Assembly: GCA_947493575.1 (NCBI GenBank)
Contig: CANLRQ010000001.1
Coordinates: 62,001-126,000 of the forward strand
Source of the DNA: an uncultured Marinomonas sp.
Lineage (GTDB): Bacteria; Pseudomonadota; Gammaproteobacteria; Pseudomonadales; Marinomonadaceae
Length of the DNA: 64,000 nt
Direction of reading: 5' to 3'
The notes below the pieces were generated by a model. The model was not told the origin of the DNA, ran no database searches, and saw only the letters and a list, made by a program, of their open reading frames with translations. Of this stretch, positions 25,049 to 34,674 are shown piece after piece. The position numbers and the translations under genes are program-made. Positions within the stretch are counted from its first letter, which is position 1; the number at the start of each line of letters is the position of its first letter.

Positions 25049-26686
25049 ATGATTCAACTTACCGTTGGCTCACGATTGATATTAGGGTTTGCCCTTGTGC
25101 TCTCAATGATGGCGTTTGTAACTGTAATAGGCATTGAGAAAGTCGAAACGATAGACACCAAAATGACACTTATTAACGACCATAATAGTGTTAAACAACG
25201 CTATGCCATCAATTTTAGAGGCTCTGTGCATGATAGAGCAATCGCCGTACGAGATGTTGTTTTACAAGAAACATCCAACGATATAAATGAAAGCATTACA
25301 GATATTAGGAAATTAGAAGATTTTTATACAGAATCCGCAGCGCCACTTTACGCCATGATGTCACAAAACAGTTCGAGTGAAGAAAAGCGAATTCTAAATG
25401 AGATAATGGCAATTGAAAAATCCACTTTACCGTTAGTAGAAGAAATCATTAAATTACGTACCCAAGGAGATCAACCACAAAGTAAAGTAGTGCTTCTTGA
25501 AGACGCAAAGCCAGCTTTTGTAAAGTGGCTAGCAGCGATAAATCAATTTATTGACTATCAAGAAGCAATGAACAATCAAGAAACAGCTATGGTACGTGAA
25601 GAAGCTGAATCGTTTGGTGGTGTAATGGTCAATGCAACCGCCATCTCAATCTTAATAAGTTTTATTATTGTTTGGTTACTGGTTCGTAATATCAAAATTC
25701 TATTGGGAGGGGAACCTCATAAAATCGCAGCTAAACTAAAGGAAATGGCAGCGGGTAATTTATCCATAAACTGCGAAAGTAAATACGAAAACAGCGTATT
25801 ACATTATGTTGGTCAGCTACTTAATCAACTCAACTGCACTATGGATGGAATCAAAAACTCAGCGGCAGAAGTAGACAGCTACACTTCAACAACAGATAAA
25901 AATCATAATTTAGACAATCTTGCTAGCCAACAAAAGCAACACAGTCAGGTCGTAATACAACAAATGGACAGTGTGAGTGAGACGGCTGAAACAGTTGAAT
26001 CACTACTTGGCGAAACACATGATAATGGAAGCCAAGCAACTGAAATTGCCCAACAAGGCAGCAGGGCCGTATCTGAAATGGCTCAAGAAGTGAATAATAT
26101 TTTTAACACTGTTAACTCGGCTGTTGAATCCATTCGAAGCCTTGAAAAACGCACTATTGAAATTAGTGGTATCACTGAAACCATCAGCTCTATTTCAGAA
26201 CAAACCAACTTATTAGCACTTAATGCAGCCATTGAGGCAGCCCGCGCAGGAGAAACAGGTCGTGGCTTTGCGGTTGTCGCAGACGAAGTCCGAGGATTAG
26301 CATCTCGTACTGGGGATGCGACCTCTGAAATTTCTTCCATGCTATCGGAAGTACAAGGGGAAACATCTTCTACAATGAATATTATGCTTTCATGCATTCC
26401 TCAGCTAGAACGCGGTATAAAACTAAGCGACTCCTCGAAAGATTATTTGACCAAGATAGACACTCAAGCCAATGCGTCCATTGAAAACATTAAAAAAGTA
26501 GTTCAGGCCTCCACACAACAAAAAGAGTTAATTACTTCTTTAACACAAGGGGTTACGAGTGTGATTAAAACAGCAACTGAGATGAGCGAGGTTTCTACTG
26601 AGTTGTCGAAAAAGAATCAGCAAGTTGCAAACAAACTCGGAAATGTATCTATCCAACTAAAAGAAAACTGTTCTTATTTCTCTTAA
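25049..26686 (+). CDS. Methyl-accepting chemotaxis protein, 4HB sensor type
   Basis: 545 residues from ATG 25049 (AAGGAATG upstream). First membrane segment about residues 9-27 ([19 protein letters not shown]), a periplasmic four-helix-bundle region of about 160 residues, second membrane segment about 193-212 ([17 protein letters not shown]), HAMP, then the cytoplasmic MCP domain with [20 protein letters not shown] and a C-terminal NQQVANKLG. The ligand is unknown. One of three chemoreceptor genes in a row. Confidence 0.92.
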   Translation: MIQLTVGSRLILGFALVLSMMAFVTVIGIEKVETIDTKMTLINDHNSVKQRYAINFRGSVHDRAIAVRDVVLQETSNDINESITDIRKLEDFYTESAAPLYAMMSQNSSSEEKRILNEIMAIEKSTLPLVEEIIKLRTQGDQPQSKVVLLEDAKPAFVKWLAAINQFIDYQEAMNNQETAMVREEAESFGGVMVNATAISILISFIIVWLLVRNIKILLGGEPHKIAAKLKEMAAGNLSINCESKYENSVLHYVGQLLNQLNCTMDGIKNSAAEVDSYTSTTDKNHNLDNLASQQKQHSQVVIQQMDSVSETAETVESLLGETHDNGSQATEIAQQGSRAVSEMAQEVNNIFNTVNSAVESIRSLEKRTIEISGITETISSISEQTNLLALNAAIEAARAGETGRGFAVVADEVRGLASRTGDATSEISSMLSEVQGETSSTMNIMLSCIPQLERGIKLSDSSKDYLTKIDTQANASIENIKKVVQASTQQKELITSLTQGVTSVIKTATEMSEVSTELSKKNQQVANKLGNVSIQLKENCSYFS

Positions 26687-26721
26687 TTAAGAGCATTATT
26701 CTCAACATTGCTATACAAAAA

Positions 26722-26753
26722 AAGAGAGAGTAATAATTCTATTACTCTCTCAC
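26722..26753 (-). terminator. Terminator for the minus-strand chemoreceptor gene
   Basis: GAGAGAGTAAT and ATTACTCTCTC form an 11-bp stem; read on the minus strand it is followed by a T run (the ACAAAAAAA at 26715). It sits between the convergent chemoreceptor genes. Confidence 0.8.
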
Positions 26754-26760
26754 ACTTAAC

Positions 26761-28410
26761 TTAGCTTTTTTGTAGTTTAAACGTAGAAATTACCTCTTTC
26801 GCTTTATCTGCAAGCTCTACTAAATCAGCACAATGATGTACATTAGATTGAGTCTGCGCAGCCGCCGTTTGTGATAATGACGCGACTTTTTCATTCATTC
26901 TATCAAGCTGTTCAACAGATTCACCCTGAGAAGCAACTGAAGTAGAAATCAACTCACCTGCTTTAGAAATATCATTCACTGAGGTAATAATTCCATATAA
27001 CGCTTCCGCTGTAGAAGAGATTTCATCGGCGGCTGACTTAAATTTTTCATGGCCTGATGTAATCCTTGATTCAGCTTCACTCGCGCCTTGTTGTAGCTTA
27101 TTGATCATTGCTTGAATCTCTTCAGTAGAAGACTGAGTTCGACTAGCAAGTCCTCTCACCTCATCAGCAACAACCGCAAAGCCTCGTCCATGTTCGCCAG
27201 CTCTTGCGGCTTCAATAGCAGCGTTTAGTGCCAGTAAATTAGTCTGTTCAGCAATGCCACTAATAACATCCAATACTGCACCAATATTTTGCGATTCACT
27301 TTCCAACTGAACCACCGACTTCACACTGATTTCCAACTCATCTGATAGCTCTTGAGTCGATGCAATAGTACGCTCTATTGACTCCTTACTTGTTTGTGCT
27401 TTTTGTTTTGCATCATTTGCTAAAGATAAAGAAGCTGAAGAGTGTGAGGTGACATCTGTTTCAATGTCTTTAATCTGTGAGACCATATTACTAATGTCTT
27501 CAAAAACTTGGTCACGCTCTTCTACAATACCCATAGAGTTTTCTGCACTCTCTCGTAAATCACCACTTTTCTTATCCACCTCCAAAAATAGGGTAGTTGC
27601 ATGTGTGAGTGTTGCCGAAATACGTTTGGTAAAGCGGTTGTAAGCACTGGCAATCGAAGCTATTTGGTCATTCCCTTCTTCTGAAAGTAAGATAGATAAA
27701 TCGCCATCACCATCAGCAATACCTTTCATTGTATTTTCGATTTGCGTTAACGGGGTCACTATGGATTTCAGTACAAAATAAGAAAGTACAATTGCGCCAG
27801 CTAATAAAGCTACACATACACTCACAAAGAAGGTTGCAGCTTCAATAAATTGGGCATCCAGATCATCCAAATACACCCCTGAACCCACAATCCACTCCCA
27901 ATTATCAAACCCTTTTACATAAGCGACTTTAGGGACAGGCTTATCACTTCCAGGCTTAGGCCATACATATTCATTAAAGCCTTCACCATGATTTTTCGCT
28001 ATCTGTGAAATTTCGAAAAAGATTTTGTTGCCATTTGCATCCGTCGTATTTGTTAAATCTTTGCCAATTAATGATGGTACAATCGGGTGCATAATAATGG
28101 ATGTATCATAGCCTTGCACAAAGAAGTACTCAACTTCACTGTAACGCATATCGTGCAGTGTGTTTTTAGCCATTTCCTGCGCAGCTTCCGTTGTCATTTC
28201 ACCCGATTCAGCTAAGTCATAGAAATGCTGAATCACACCGTGAGCTACTTCTACCACATTTTGAGTTTTCAAAAATCGCTCTTGTTGCATCCCTTCTTTA
28301 TTCGATTTCAATGCGAGAAATAAAATAAGTAACATACTTAAAAACACACAAGTCAATAACCCGATTAGTCTTGAGTTAATCGAAATTGACCGAAAAGCTA
28401 AAAATTCCAT
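26761..28410 (-). CDS. Methyl-accepting chemotaxis protein with Cache sensor
   Basis: 549 residues from ATG 28410 (an in-frame TTG lies at 28431). First membrane segment about residues 15-35, a periplasmic single-Cache (sCache_2) domain with [34 protein letters not shown] and [13 protein letters not shown], a second membrane segment near residue 200, HAMP, and the MCP domain with [20 protein letters not shown]. sCache_2 receptors commonly sense small carboxylic acids; the ligand here is not known. Convergent with the 4HB receptor. Confidence 0.92.
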   Translation of the reverse strand: MEFLAFRSISINSRLIGLLTCVFLSMLLILFLALKSNKEGMQQERFLKTQNVVEVAHGVIQHFYDLAESGEMTTEAAQEMAKNTLHDMRYSEVEYFFVQGYDTSIIMHPIVPSLIGKDLTNTTDANGNKIFFEISQIAKNHGEGFNEYVWPKPGSDKPVPKVAYVKGFDNWEWIVGSGVYLDDLDAQFIEAATFFVSVCVALLAGAIVLSYFVLKSIVTPLTQIENTMKGIADGDGDLSILLSEEGNDQIASIASAYNRFTKRISATLTHATTLFLEVDKKSGDLRESAENSMGIVEERDQVFEDISNMVSQIKDIETDVTSHSSASLSLANDAKQKAQTSKESIERTIASTQELSDELEISVKSVVQLESESQNIGAVLDVISGIAEQTNLLALNAAIEAARAGEHGRGFAVVADEVRGLASRTQSSTEEIQAMINKLQQGASEAESRITSGHEKFKSAADEISSTAEALYGIITSVNDISKAGELISTSVASQGESVEQLDRMNEKVASLSQTAAAQTQSNVHHCADLVELADKAKEVISTFKLQKS

Positions 28411-28611
28411 ATAATAATTCCAAAGATTCAAAGTAAAGCATTGATCAAATACAACAATTCAAAATCTTCGCTCAAAAAAGAAATTATAATTGTTATATCA
28501 AAAATGAATATCAAAATTTCTTGATATAATTATTATATCGCACTTGAAGGTAACCTAGAAATAAGGTTTAACTTAAAATAACAATACAGATGGGCTTAAA
28601 CGATCAAGAAG

Positions 28612-28665
28612 ATACAGTTCAAATACAGTTCAAATACAGTTCAAATACAGTTCAAATACAGTTGA
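28612..28665 (+). repeat. Tandem 11-bp repeat
   Basis: Four perfect copies of ATACAGTTCAA (28612-28655) plus a partial fifth (ATACAGTTGA). The period is close to one DNA helical turn. It lies between the end of the DUF606 gene (28693) and the start of the Cache chemoreceptor (28410), both on the minus strand, about 200 bp upstream of the latter. Confidence 0.9.
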
Positions 28666-28692
28666 CAGAAAAAGCTGTACTTATCTCTTATT

Positions 28693-29130
28693 CTAGAGCG
28701 AATGTGAACGGAACCAACGAGAGTTCTTTAGATAAATCCCTACAATTATTAACGTCACACCAACGATGTTAAATAACAATTCTTGCGGTGTATCATAGGA
28801 AGCATCCAATAACAAACCAAATAACATTTGCCCACTGATTACACATAACATGCTATTAGTCGAACCAAAGCGACTGATCAAAAAACTATTTATCGCCACA
28901 TAGAAAGCACCAATAAAGCCACCTAAATATACCCAGAGGTCTCCCTCACCAGCCAATTGAGGAATGTCTATCATGATTAACATAATCACAGAAAGGAATA
29001 GAAAGCCCACAACATGGTTCACAAAAGAGGCTTTAAATGCGCCTTGACGATCAGCAAGTTGACCATTCCAAACGCGACTTAATGTAATACATACGCCATT
29101 AAAAACAGCTAGAAACGTTAAAAAAATCAT
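28693..29130 (-). CDS. DMT/DUF606 (YdcZ-type) membrane protein, subunit 2
   Basis: 145 residues with about five membrane segments (FLTFLAVFNGVCITLSRVWN; NHVVGFLFLSVIMLIMI; MLFGLLLDASYDTPQ; NIVGVTLIIVGIYLK). It is the second half of a DUF606 pair; the partner ends exactly one base before this gene's start. Paired half-size DMT proteins normally act as an antiparallel heterodimer. Substrate not known. Confidence 0.8.
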   Translation of the reverse strand: MIFLTFLAVFNGVCITLSRVWNGQLADRQGAFKASFVNHVVGFLFLSVIMLIMIDIPQLAGEGDLWVYLGGFIGAFYVAINSFLISRFGSTNSMLCVISGQMLFGLLLDASYDTPQELLFNIVGVTLIIVGIYLKNSRWFRSHSL

Positions 29131-29616
29131 TCAAAAACCTTTAAATATCAATAACATTGCACCGCATGAAATCAGTAATATTGGAATCATTTCTCTCAAA
29201 CGGAATCGCTTCTTTTCTAAATGAAACCAACCAAAATGATCACATAACATTGATGACACTAGTTGCCCAACTAACCCTAGAGCTAAGGTTCCAGTTAGCC
29301 CCACAACGCTATTGACGGTTACAGAAGCAAGTACCACAGTAAATGCTCCAGGTAAGCCACCTAAATAATACAAAAAAGGCATTTTCTTCTCATTGAGCGT
29401 TGGAACATCTTTCACAGTTCCGTTTTTTAATTTCCCGGCAAAAAAGACGATCACTAGATACATAGCGAGTGCCATAATTGCACCCAGACCATGAGCAAAC
29501 CAAGATGAGTTCAGCGCGCTCGTTTGAGCTGATAGTTGACTGTTAAAATGCACCATTAAAGTCAGTAAGCCACCACCAAACAGTGCCAATAAAGAATATC
29601 CGTACAAAACTCTCAT
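29131..29616 (-). CDS. DMT/DUF606 (YdcZ-type) membrane protein, subunit 1
   Basis: 161 residues, about five membrane segments (YSLLALFGGGLLTLMVHFNS with the conserved N at the start, GLGAIMALAMYLVIVFFAGK, GALGLVGQLVSSMLCDHFGW-like, IPILLISCGAMLLIFKG). First gene of the translationally coupled DUF606 pair; a GAGA-type ribosome-binding site precedes the ATG. Probably an exporter or importer of a small metabolite. Confidence 0.82.
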   Translation of the reverse strand: MRVLYGYSLLALFGGGLLTLMVHFNSQLSAQTSALNSSWFAHGLGAIMALAMYLVIVFFAGKLKNGTVKDVPTLNEKKMPFLYYLGGLPGAFTVVLASVTVNSVVGLTGTLALGLVGQLVSSMLCDHFGWFHLEKKRFRLREMIPILLISCGAMLLIFKGF

Positions 29617-29724
29617 TATCTCTCCTTAAGTTTCAGGTGCCCGCATTCTAAACGGTTTCCGAATAGGTGATAATAGCTAACTTGGAATTACATTGTAGAG
29701 TAAAAGTTATCAATGGAAGGTTTC

Positions 29725-29917
29725 CAACGCCAGATCATAGGCCACCACCTCACATAAGCCATTAATGGCTTTACGCATATCAGTTGGGTCACAAATCAAG
29801 GTGATAGAAACTTGGAGAGAAGATGTAAATATAAAGTAATGACTCCTTAGACCAAAGAAATCACTACTTTATGTGAATCAAAATTTGATTGTTATGTGTG
29901 GTTTGCTGGACGCTTAC
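29725..29917 (-). mobile_element. IS66-family remnant (left copy, tnpB front and terminal repeat)
   Basis: The minus strand starts with the IS66-type end GTAAGCGTCCAGCAAACCAC at 29917 and continues into a TnpB fragment: VSITLICDPTDMRKAINGLC then EVVAYDLALE. The same region in the copy at 34675 is nearly identical but has an ATG where this one has ATA, so the start codon is lost. The remaining 2 kb or more of an IS66 element are absent. Confidence 0.8.
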
Positions 29918-30121
29918 GCTATTTGAAAAATAGTGGCAGGTATAGTGCACTATTTTAAATGGTGCGTTCGCATGTAATAAAAAATAGACTTATCAAGGGT
30001 ATATCTGGCTGATATAAGAGCTTTACATATTTTGTGCAACCATTAGATTTAACTAAACAAACCGGCCTAAAGGCGAGGATTAACTAATTCATTCTAGGTT
30101 GTTTACAAAACGTGCTATAAG
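29918..30121. other. Gene-free stretch at the left edge of the signalling block
   Basis: About 200 bp between the IS66 end and the receiver gene. AT-rich, with short direct and inverted repeats (ctatttgaaaaatag and actattt) but no convincing gene or terminator. Confidence 0.4.
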
Positions 30122-30550
30122 TTACCTTTCTGGAAGCTCAACCAATCTCCAATAGTGGTCAAGTAACTTAACCAATTCATCAAAGCCATGCTGCAATTTT
30201 TCTTTAATAATGTACCCCGCAATATTTTGATCGTAAGCGGCAATCTTATCTTCATCATCTTTACTCGTCGTTAAAACAAAAACAATACTATTTTTTAAAT
30301 CTTCATCCTTGCGCAGTTCGATTAATAACTCTAGCCCGCTCATTCGCGGCATATTAAGATCTAAAAGCATTATATAAGGTTTAGTCACAGTCCCATTTTT
30401 TAACAGTTCTAATGCAATTATTCCGTCTTTAGCACGAATGATAGGATTCACTATTCTAAGCTTTTTAAATGCTCGCTCAACACTCATAGCATCTATGTCA
30501 TCATCTTCAACTAGCAAAATTGTAGCGTGTTTATAATTAATATCACCCAT
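30122..30550 (-). CDS. Single-domain response regulator (Rcp1-like receiver)
   Basis: 142 residues, one receiver domain without an output domain. The acidic pair is in ILLVEDDDIDAMSVERAF, the phosphorylated Asp in IMLLDLNMPRMSGLELL and the Lys/Thr switch in VFVLTTSKDDEDKIAAYDQN. This is the Rcp1-type receiver that typically pairs with a PAS or phytochrome-like histidine kinase. It lies 20 bp after the CHASE kinase gene and should form a phosphorelay with it. An independent partner could be the REC-GGDEF-EAL protein upstream. Confidence 0.9.
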   Translation of the reverse strand: MGDINYKHATILLVEDDDIDAMSVERAFKKLRIVNPIIRAKDGIIALELLKNGTVTKPYIMLLDLNMPRMSGLELLIELRKDEDLKNSIVFVLTTSKDDEDKIAAYDQNIAGYIIKEKLQHGFDELVKLLDHYWRLVELPER

Positions 30551-30570
30551 TTATTATTCCAATATCATAT

Positions 30571-32658
30571 TTATTTAGGCCAAGTAAACGTAAAACAGGT
30601 ACCGCTCTCGCCATCAGAAGTAACCTTTATCATACACTTTTGATAATCGAGCAATTTTTTAATGATAGAAAGTCCCATGCCACTACCCTCTACTTCGTCT
30701 CTAGGTTTTAGTGTTTTGAATAACTCAAAAATTTGTTTGTGATGCTTTTTTGGAATACCTGGGCCATTATCTTCTACCGAAAATCGGTAGTGGTCAGGTA
30801 ACTCTTGAGCAGAAACAGTAATCATTAGTTTATCATTATCTCTATGCTTAATTGCATTACTAATTAAATTACGAAAGATAATTTCCAAAGGTACAATATG
30901 TGTTTTTATTTCAGGTAATGTGTTTGTACATGTTATTGAAACACCTTCTGGTGGGCTTTGTAAGTCAAATATATTTAAAATTAAATCACTTATGTTGATG
31001 GTTTGAATTTCACCAACCTCACGGCCAATCCGAGAGTATGTTAATAAATCGTCTAAAAGACTTTCTAAACGAGAAGTTCTATTCATTAATAATGCTAAAT
31101 TACTTTTAGTCTCGTCATTGGCGAAATCCGCAATATCTTCTTCAATCCATGAAGAAAGCTGCATAATACCTCTTAAAGGGGCTTTTAAATCATGAGAAGC
31201 TACATAGGCAAAGTCGTTCAGCTCTTTATTGCTACGTTTTAATTCCTCTGTAATTTCGACATGCTCTGACATATCAATAATGGTAGCGAGTGTTTTTAAG
31301 TTATCACCTTCATTGAATTGAGCTAAGCCGATTTCAGCAGGAAATTCATTTCCTTTTTTTGTTAAACCAAAAACATCTCTATTAAGACCCATTTGTCGAT
31401 TAGATGGGTTTTTATTAAAATCTTCACGGAGTTTAGGGTGTTGTTTTTGATAGCGTTTGGGTAAAAGTATGTCTATTTTATTACCAATTAATTCTTCACC
31501 CTTGTAGCCAAAAAGTAGTTCAGTTTGAGGGTTTACTTTTTCAATTAACCCTTCAACATTAGTAATAATTATGCCACAAGGTGCTGATTCAATAATATGC
31601 TTGTAATATTTTTCTTTAATGGAAAGTTTTTGGGTTATCCCGTTAGCAATAGCAATAGCTTTTTTTTGTGAGCGCGTAAGTGTAATAAAAACAAGTAACA
31701 GCAGACTATCAATAACAATGCCACTTCCTAAAATAATGAGTGGTTGGTTTGAATGCGTTGATGTTTTAAAAGACAGTGCGGTTTGAATATTGAATGTCCA
31801 TGGTCGCCCATACATATCCATGGTTACTGTTTTTTGGAAAAGTGGTTGACTGTCATAATGACTATTTTCATCTGTCAATTCGTTGTAAAGGTTATCATCA
31901 CCATCAAAAATACTAAACACTAATTGCCTGTTACTTTGCTTCAGCGTACCTTTCATTAGTTTAACCATAATGAAAGGGGCATATACATGACCTACGAAAT
32001 GCTTTTGACGCTGTTCAAGTGTTTCAATATTGACTGAGTCATAAAATGGAATAAATTGTAAAAAACCGGGTGTTTTTTTGGCATCTTGAACAAGTACTAT
32101 CGGCGCCGTAATTTGTGTTGTTGCATTATCTCTCGCTTTTTTCGCAGCGCTGAAGCGGTTAGCTTCAAATGCCATATCTAGTCCTACCGCTTTTTCATTA
32201 CCTTTTAGTGGCTCTATATAGGTAATTGGCCAGTATTCTTGCTCATTATGCTGAGGATAAATAGTAAAGTCGGGTCTATATATGCGTTGCTGTTTGATGA
32301 AATGGCTAGCTTCACGCTCAGGTATATAATATATAACGCCAATACCATTAATACCGGGATAGGTATCCGTAAGCTTAAGCTTGTCATAAAACCCTTTCCA
32401 ATTAGCGGCTTGGGTGTTCTGCGAAAAAGTTTGAATGGCCGCAGCCCCTACCTTTAATGCGACTTCGTAGTGAGCCATTCTTTCAGATATTTGCTCAAGT
32501 AATTGCTCTGATTGAATTTCAAACAACACTTTTCTTTTTTCTTGAATTTGGTTGTCAGAAACTTTCCAAGCAATAATAGTGAGTAAAAGAGAAGCTGATA
32601 TAACTAGCCAATGATGCCAATGTAAAAATTGATTCGATTTACTTAGCTTTTGAGCCAT
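30571..32658 (-). CDS. CHASE-PAS sensor histidine kinase
   Basis: 695 residues. Membrane segment about 14-28, a periplasmic CHASE domain (about 70-250, with ASHFIKQQRIYRPDFTIYPQ), second membrane segment about 307-328, a PAS domain (about 348-465, IIESAPCGIIITNVEGLIEK), HisKA with the phospho-accepting His in YVASHDLKAPLRGIM, and HATPase_c with N, G1 and G2 boxes (NLISNAIKHRD; VEDNGPGIPKKHHKQIFELF; GSGMGLSIIKKL). CHASE domains bind small extracellular ligands. Cotranscribed with the receiver protein. Confidence 0.92.
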   Translation of the reverse strand: MAQKLSKSNQFLHWHHWLVISASLLLTIIAWKVSDNQIQEKRKVLFEIQSEQLLEQISERMAHYEVALKVGAAAIQTFSQNTQAANWKGFYDKLKLTDTYPGINGIGVIYYIPEREASHFIKQQRIYRPDFTIYPQHNEQEYWPITYIEPLKGNEKAVGLDMAFEANRFSAAKKARDNATTQITAPIVLVQDAKKTPGFLQFIPFYDSVNIETLEQRQKHFVGHVYAPFIMVKLMKGTLKQSNRQLVFSIFDGDDNLYNELTDENSHYDSQPLFQKTVTMDMYGRPWTFNIQTALSFKTSTHSNQPLIILGSGIVIDSLLLLVFITLTRSQKKAIAIANGITQKLSIKEKYYKHIIESAPCGIIITNVEGLIEKVNPQTELLFGYKGEELIGNKIDILLPKRYQKQHPKLREDFNKNPSNRQMGLNRDVFGLTKKGNEFPAEIGLAQFNEGDNLKTLATIIDMSEHVEITEELKRSNKELNDFAYVASHDLKAPLRGIMQLSSWIEEDIADFANDETKSNLALLMNRTSRLESLLDDLLTYSRIGREVGEIQTINISDLILNIFDLQSPPEGVSITCTNTLPEIKTHIVPLEIIFRNLISNAIKHRDNDKLMITVSAQELPDHYRFSVEDNGPGIPKKHHKQIFELFKTLKPRDEVEGSGMGLSIIKKLLDYQKCMIKVTSDGESGTCFTFTWPK

Positions 32659-32697
32659 TACATATATCCTTGAATTTATTTACAAAACTAACTTAAT

Positions 32698-32837
32698 GAG
32701 ACATTTTCACGAAGCCATGAACGATGATAAGACGAGGCAAAAACAGACGGGAAAGCGGAGTTTATGAGTTATAAATGAGCATTTTGAGCCTGTTGTTAAC
32801 AAAGTATTAGCAAGCGTAGTAGTCGTGCATAGGCCTC
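32698..32837 (+). repeat. MITE family A, copy 7 (full length, 140 bp)
   Basis: Ends GAGACATTTTCACGAAGCCA and GTGCATAGGCCTC; the core contains gacgaggcaaaaacagacg, agcggagtttatgagttat and aaatgagcattttgagcc. TTAAT stands on both sides (32693-32697 and 32838-32842), an exact 5-bp target duplication. It sits between the kinase gene and the REC-GGDEF-EAL gene, 7 bp after the latter's stop codon. Confidence 0.93.
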
Positions 32838-32844
32838 TTAATAT

Positions 32845-34536
32845 TTAAAAGTAAGTTTTTTCAATGTCGTACTCAGTTTTAGGGCGAGAATAATAATAGC
32901 CTTGGGCACGCCCGATATTAAGCTGTTTGCAAAGCTGTGCATGATGCTCTGTTTCAATGCCTTCAGCAATGACTTGTAAACCTAATATACTTGCCATAGA
33001 CACAAGGCCTTTAACCAACGTCGTATTTTTAATATCGTGCATATCAACAGGCATTAAGCTTTTATCAATTTTTACAATGGAGATGGGGTGGTTTCTTAAA
33101 TGGGCAATTGAGGAATACCCTGTACCAAAATCATCCAGTGACAAATGACAACCCCCTTCAGTTATACCGATAAGTATTTGCCGAGACGTAACTGAATCTT
33201 TGAATAATGCTGTTTCAGTTAATTCAATTTCAATTAAATGGGCAGGTACATTATATTTTGATAAACATTGGTCAAGTGTTTCAACAACAGTAAAATCACA
33301 TAACTGTACGGCAGAGACATTAATCGCCATTGTTAAAGGTTTTCGACGGTTATGGTTCCACTTAGATAAGGTAGATATTGCCTCTTCAATAACCCACAGG
33401 CCAATAGCTGAAATTTGTTGAGTTTCTTCTGCTATTTCAATAAATTCGTCAGGGTTTCGTACAATACCATCAAGATTCCAACGTATCAGTGCTTCAAAGC
33501 CAGTAACGCTTTCATTAATTGGGTCGATTACGGGTTGATAGTATAACTGAAATTGCTGTTTTTCAATTGCGTTTTTTAGAGCTAATTCAATTTCCAATCG
33601 TTGATGAAACTTTTGCTGCATTTCATCTTCAAAAAAACAAATCTGATTTCGCCCTAGTTTTTTAGCACGGTACATTGCAATGTCAGCATATTTAAATAAT
33701 TCTTCACTCGTTTTTCCATTACAAGGGTATAATGCTATACCAATGCTCACGGTAGAATTTATTGTGATAGTCGCTATTTCTATAGGCTCTTGCATTGCCT
33801 TGATGATACGTTGAGCCACATGTAAAGCTTGTTCACTACTTTCAAGGTTACTCAGAGTAATGGCAAACTCGTCACCACCTAAACGAGAAAATAATTCATT
33901 CCCTCTGAGGCACTGTTTAATTTTCGTTGATATTTTTTTAAGTAGAAGATCACCCACGTCATGACCAAAATTGTCATTTATTAATTTAAAATTATCGATA
34001 TCTAGTAAGAGTAAGGCGAGTATATGATCATTTCTTTTATTATTTGTAATAGCTAATTTCACTGACTCATCAAAAAAATAGCGGTTAGGTAGCCCTGTAA
34101 GAGAATCAGTTTCTGCTAGTTGCTTCACTTGTTGATATGTCTGAAAAAGTTTTTTTTCTAAATCATGGCGTGTCGTTGAATGAAGTATTGCACGGCGTAA
34201 TTTTTTCTCAGAAATATCGGCTTTTGTTAAAAAATCTTGAGCACCTGCTTTAATGCATTCTAAAGCAATATTTTCATCTTCATGTGTACTCATCATGACG
34301 ATAGCTGTACCTGAGTCTTTTGCTTCATTGCGAATGTCTAAAATCATCTCAATACCATCGCGTGACGGCATACTATAATCTAGCAATATAATATCAAACA
34401 CTCGTTTTGAGTATAACTCTAACCCTTGGTTAACAGTTATAGCTTCTTCAATATAAACATCCAAATTACTTTTTTTAAGCGTGCGAATAATTGCAGCTCT
34501 ATCTACTTGGTCATCATCTACTAGTAATATATCCAT
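32845..34536 (-). CDS. Response regulator with GGDEF and EAL domains
   Basis: 563 residues from ATG 34536 (an in-frame TTG at 34554 is less likely). Receiver domain first (ILLVDDDQVDRAAI; phospho-Asp in IILLDYSMPSRDGIEM), then a GGDEF domain with the intact signature SRLGGDEFAITLS, then an EAL domain with FEALIRWN and later LDDFGTGYSSIAHLRN and EGIETEHHAQL. Both catalytic motifs look intact, so it could make and/or break cyclic-di-GMP under control of the neighbouring kinase. Same strand and order as the kinase and receiver genes. Confidence 0.93.
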   Translation of the reverse strand: MDILLVDDDQVDRAAIIRTLKKSNLDVYIEEAITVNQGLELYSKRVFDIILLDYSMPSRDGIEMILDIRNEAKDSGTAIVMMSTHEDENIALECIKAGAQDFLTKADISEKKLRRAILHSTTRHDLEKKLFQTYQQVKQLAETDSLTGLPNRYFFDESVKLAITNNKRNDHILALLLLDIDNFKLINDNFGHDVGDLLLKKISTKIKQCLRGNELFSRLGGDEFAITLSNLESSEQALHVAQRIIKAMQEPIEIATITINSTVSIGIALYPCNGKTSEELFKYADIAMYRAKKLGRNQICFFEDEMQQKFHQRLEIELALKNAIEKQQFQLYYQPVIDPINESVTGFEALIRWNLDGIVRNPDEFIEIAEETQQISAIGLWVIEEAISTLSKWNHNRRKPLTMAINVSAVQLCDFTVVETLDQCLSKYNVPAHLIEIELTETALFKDSVTSRQILIGITEGGCHLSLDDFGTGYSSIAHLRNHPISIVKIDKSLMPVDMHDIKNTTLVKGLVSMASILGLQVIAEGIETEHHAQLCKQLNIGRAQGYYYSRPKTEYDIEKTYF

Positions 34537-34554
34537 ACAATTTTTTAACCCCAA

Positions 34555-34674
34555 TACCGCTTCATATTAACTTTATCGACAATTCTTTAAAGATGAATGC
34601 TAGCCTACATCAACTAACTCTGAGCATATTGACACTATGCCTAACCAATACCCTTTATCACAGATTTTTTTACC
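34555..34674. other. Promoter region of the REC-GGDEF-EAL gene, up to the IS66 end
   Basis: 120 bp between the kinase cassette and the IS66 terminal repeat at 34675. It must contain the minus-strand promoter of the block; no clear operator seen. Confidence 0.4.

Noticed and set aside
24937..25137. Open reading frame starting before the 4HB chemoreceptor
   Set aside because: It overlaps the real start in another frame, has no ribosome-binding site and a low-quality composition.
28612..28665. CRISPR-like repeat array
   Set aside because: The units are directly adjacent without spacers and only 11 bp long; no cas genes are near.
30040..30100. Integron attC-like sequence (AACAAACCGGCCTAAAGGCG) near the receiver gene
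   Set aside because: No matching inverse core site, no second copy and no gene cassette array; the similarity is too short.
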